This document shows, piece after piece, positions 5,096 to 7,479 of a DNA stretch of 7,479 nucleotides. The stretch spans positions 1 to 7,479 of the forward strand of contig JAWWBX010000218.1 in NCBI GenBank assembly GCA_033720735.1, read 5' to 3'. The notes beneath the pieces are model-generated. The model saw nothing but the letters and a program-made list of their open reading frames with translations, searched no databases and was not told the DNA's origin. This DNA comes from B8-G4 sp033720735. GTDB lineage: Bacteria; Bacteroidota; Bacteroidia; Chitinophagales; Saprospiraceae. The first letter of the stretch is position 1. Each line of letters starts with the position of its first letter. The translations under genes were made by a program, and so were the position numbers.

Positions 5096-7479
5096 ATGAA
5101 GCGTTTATTACCATTCGTTCTACTGATCGCCATTTGCACCATCGGGTCCTATCCCACCGATGCACAGGTCATCGACGCGCGGCGGTCCGGCTTTACGTGG
5201 ATCTCGACGGAGAACATCACCGACCAATCCTTCGGCGCCGGCTACACCTTGTACAGCGCAGCCTGGCCCATCTTCGAGCAATACCCGGGATCACGGGATT
5301 TCCAGATGGGATTGGCCGGCTGCTGGATGACCACCCAGCGCACCGGCAACGAACCGGCGCAATTCTATACAACCATTGAAGGCGGTCTCGGCTGGTGGCA
5401 CGACACCCGCTTCGGCACCGAAGTGCCCAAGTTTATCATGGGTGGCGTTTCTTTCAATTTCCATTCCTGGGCCAACGGGCCGGGTGCGGGCCGGAGTGCC
5501 AACCTGCCCAATGGCCAGCGCGACTGGAGCACACCGGGCGGAAAGTATGGCGTGGCGCAATTGTCCAACCGGCTATTGTGGGCTCCCGACGGGCTCAATA
5601 TGGCCCAAAGCCTGAACGGGGAATTGCTCGGATACGGCTACACCCCTCTCCCACTCACCGATCCCATGGCGCAAACCAATGGTGTCGACATCGCGACCGG
5701 CAACCAATGCTGGACCCTCTTCCTGAATACGACCAACTTCAAAGGGCCGGCCACTTTCTTCCTGCCCACTTTCTGGACCGAGCCGGTACTGGACGACCCC
5801 TCGCTGGAGGGCTTGTTCCTGGACACCAGACCTTCCAATCCGAACATCGGCTTTGGGATCGAGCATGCCACTTCACCGGCACTCATTTCGGAAGACGATG
5901 CCGGGAATCACTATGCGAAGATTGCCAGACTGCAGTTCCCCGCCAGCGAGCAGGCGCAATCCATGATCCTTAACCAGATCAATGTGTATTCCCATGACGC
6001 ACTGTGGCATGACATGGTCGCCTGGTTCAATGGTGGTGCGGTCGTCGCACCCGAGCGCCTGCAGTCGGGCAAGTACGACGTGTCGTTTGTGAACAACGGC
6101 GGATCCATGGTCGGTGAGATCCAGGGCGGCAGCCTGAATCACGAAATCGAGCTGGACTATATCGACAACATCCAGTTCAACGCCAATATCATGGGCTTTG
6201 AGTTTGATCTCAACACGGTGTTCGAAAAGGATGACAGGTTCATTTTGCCTGAGTATTTCAGGCTGGAGGCGGATAACAAATGGCATCATGTCGACGAGAA
6301 TGCCGTCCCTCCTGCCACCAACCTGGCAGATGCCGAGGTGCCACTCACTCCCCGGCCCGAGATCACCTATCTGACACCACTGGAGCCGGATTGTGCCTGG
6401 CAGGATCCCGATGGTCCGTGGAACAACCCCGGTCCTGCTGCCGGACCCTTTACAACGGACCTGGGCGATGGCTCCACCCTCACCTATCACTGGTATCGCT
6501 TTGTGGATCAGCCTGCCATTGTCCATGCCAACCTTCCGGCCGATGTGCGTGAGGCCATGCAGACCCGGGTCGAACTCTTACATACCCACTGGCGCCATAC
6601 GGACGAATACTACGCGCCTCCGGCCATTGGCGAACTCGCGACCCTCGATCCGAACATCCTGGTACAACCACCCGCCGGTATGGAGATCGGCTATGTGCCG
6701 ATCGTAACCCGGCAGGAGAAGTCAGCTGAAAAGCTCAGGGTGTTCATCCTGGCCGGCCAGTCAAATATGGAAGGGTACGGCAGCGTCACAGATCCGGAAG
6801 ATGATCCCGGCAGTCTGGAGCATGTGATAGCGAATGATACCACCGGCGCCTGGTCTGCCGTTGGCGAGGCCGGCAACTGGAACGCCCTGGATGGCGCTTA
6901 CCTGTATTTTGCGCGGCCCGGCGATACCATCCGCAGCAACGTCACCGTCGGCCAGGGTGCCAATCCCAACCTGATCGGGCCGGAGTTGATGTTCGCACAC
7001 CAATTAGACGACTATTACGACGACCCTGTGCTCATCATCAAGACCGCATGGGGTGGCAAGAGCCTGGCGGTGGATTTCCGCCCTCCGTCTGCCGGCGGGA
7101 CCACCGGGCCCTTTTACCAGGCGATGATCCACACGGTGCAGGAGGTTACGCAAAACCTGGGTACTGCATTCCCTGATCTCAGCGTGACCGACTACGAGAT
7201 TACCGGGTTTGCCTGGTTCCAGGGCTGGAATGACGGCGCGAGCAACGATTACCTCGAGGAGTATGAAAGCAATTTGTATCACCTGGTCAATGATGTCAGA
7301 ACGGACCTGGGCAGACCGGACCTGCCGGTGGTGATCGCCAATTCCGGTCACGGTGGCTTTACACTCAGCAACGACCTTTGGGTCCGGGACATGCAGACCA
7401 TCGTTTCGGTTGCCCAGGAACATGTGGCCTGCAACGACACCTTGTACGGCGGCCGGGTCGGGTTTGCCGAGACCAAGCA
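5096..7479 (+). CDS. Secreted SGNH-type carbohydrate esterase, sialate O-acetylesterase-like (3' end outside window)
   Basis: An open frame runs uninterrupted from the ATG to the last base of the window, so 794 residues are visible and the C-terminus is missing. The leader MKRLLPFVLLIAICTIGSYPTDAQ is a signal peptide. Residues from about 547 belong to the sialate O-acetylesterase-like SGNH family (SASA domain): VFILAGQSNMEGYG carries the nucleophile Ser556, TAWGGKSLAVDFRPPSAG (~650-667) is the second conserved block, and FAWFQGWNDG (705-714) is the QG block. The catalytic Asp/His block is expected just beyond the window, after GFAETK. The likely role is removal of acetyl groups from extracellular glycans; the exact glycan is unknown. 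Residues 25 to ~546 match nothing I recognise. They are rich in Trp, Asn and Gly, with Cys76, Cys205 and Cys433, suggesting an extracellular beta-rich, perhaps glycan-binding, region. The start is fixed by the leader; the codons just upstream offer no better in-frame start. Confidence 0.85.
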   Translation, partial: MKRLLPFVLLIAICTIGSYPTDAQVIDARRSGFTWISTENITDQSFGAGYTLYSAAWPIFEQYPGSRDFQMGLAGCWMTTQRTGNEPAQFYTTIEGGLGWWHDTRFGTEVPKFIMGGVSFNFHSWANGPGAGRSANLPNGQRDWSTPGGKYGVAQLSNRLLWAPDGLNMAQSLNGELLGYGYTPLPLTDPMAQTNGVDIATGNQCWTLFLNTTNFKGPATFFLPTFWTEPVLDDPSLEGLFLDTRPSNPNIGFGIEHATSPALISEDDAGNHYAKIARLQFPASEQAQSMILNQINVYSHDALWHDMVAWFNGGAVVAPERLQSGKYDVSFVNNGGSMVGEIQGGSLNHEIELDYIDNIQFNANIMGFEFDLNTVFEKDDRFILPEYFRLEADNKWHHVDENAVPPATNLADAEVPLTPRPEITYLTPLEPDCAWQDPDGPWNNPGPAAGPFTTDLGDGSTLTYHWYRFVDQPAIVHANLPADVREAMQTRVELLHTHWRHTDEYYAPPAIGELATLDPNILVQPPAGMEIGYVPIVTRQEKSAEKLRVFILAGQSNMEGYGSVTDPEDDPGSLEHVIANDTTGAWSAVGEAGNWNALDGAYLYFARPGDTIRSNVTVGQGANPNLIGPELMFAHQLDDYYDDPVLIIKTAWGGKSLAVDFRPPSAGGTTGPFYQAMIHTVQEVTQNLGTAFPDLSVTDYEITGFAWFQGWNDGASNDYLEEYESNLYHLVNDVRTDLGRPDLPVVIANSGHGGFTLSNDLWVRDMQTIVSVAQEHVACNDTLYGGRVGFAETK

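Noticed and set aside
5395..5973. 192-codon + strand open frame
   Set aside because: It overlaps the esterase gene in another frame, and its Arg/Pro/His-rich product is typical of an out-of-frame reading.
5873..6526. 217-codon open frame on the minus strand
   Set aside because: It is antisense to the uninterrupted esterase frame, which has a signal peptide and family motifs; the minus product looks like a shadow.
1..7479. Mobile element, CRISPR array, defence island or tRNA attachment site
   Set aside because: No transposase, integrase, regularly spaced repeats, tRNA or recognisable defence protein was found on either strand.

Overview
The window reads as a piece of a Bacteroidota chromosome with moderate GC; a marine-type Saprospiria/Lewinella-like lineage is a guess. 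This is inferred from several traits. None of the chosen start codons has a clear Shine-Dalgarno sequence. Two signal peptides end in the 'Q after small residue' style common in that phylum (IAIGQ, TDAQ). The Crp/Fnr-type regulator, DUF2200 protein, lipocalin-like lipoprotein and S33 peptidase are all kinds of protein often seen there. I see no phage, transposase, integrase, tRNA, rRNA or CRISPR sequence.

All seven genes lie on the + strand. In order they are: (1) a lipocalin-like lipoprotein at 51-572; (2) a DUF2200 protein at 646-1011; (3) a Crp/Fnr-type transcription regulator at 1067-1648; (4) a secreted metallo-beta-lactamase-fold hydrolase at 1777-2778; (5) an NTF2/SnoaL-like small protein at 2871-3266; (6) an exported lipoprotein alpha/beta hydrolase of the S33/tripeptidyl-aminopeptidase type at 3495-4967; (7) the first 794 codons of a secreted multidomain SGNH-type (sialate O-acetylesterase-like) carbohydrate esterase from 5096 to beyond the window end. 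Gene 7 is open to the last base.

The gaps are 54-228 bases and no stretch over 300 bases lacks a gene. Two gaps contain notable structure. The stretch 1626-1740, between the regulator and the MBL gene, holds a long stop-codon hairpin, two tandem 15-base repeats with the half-site spacing of a Crp/Fnr operator, and a GC-rich hairpin. The leader of the alpha/beta hydrolase gene (3352-3401) has two interleaved perfect inverted repeats. An 11-base perfect dyad also overlaps the stop codon of gene 1.

Functionally this looks like a set of small house-keeping or stress-type genes, followed by exported hydrolases for peptides and acetylated polysaccharide. No convincing new multi-gene system is visible. 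The best leads are the operator-like repeats next to the regulator gene and the roughly 520-residue unrecognised N-terminal part of the esterase.
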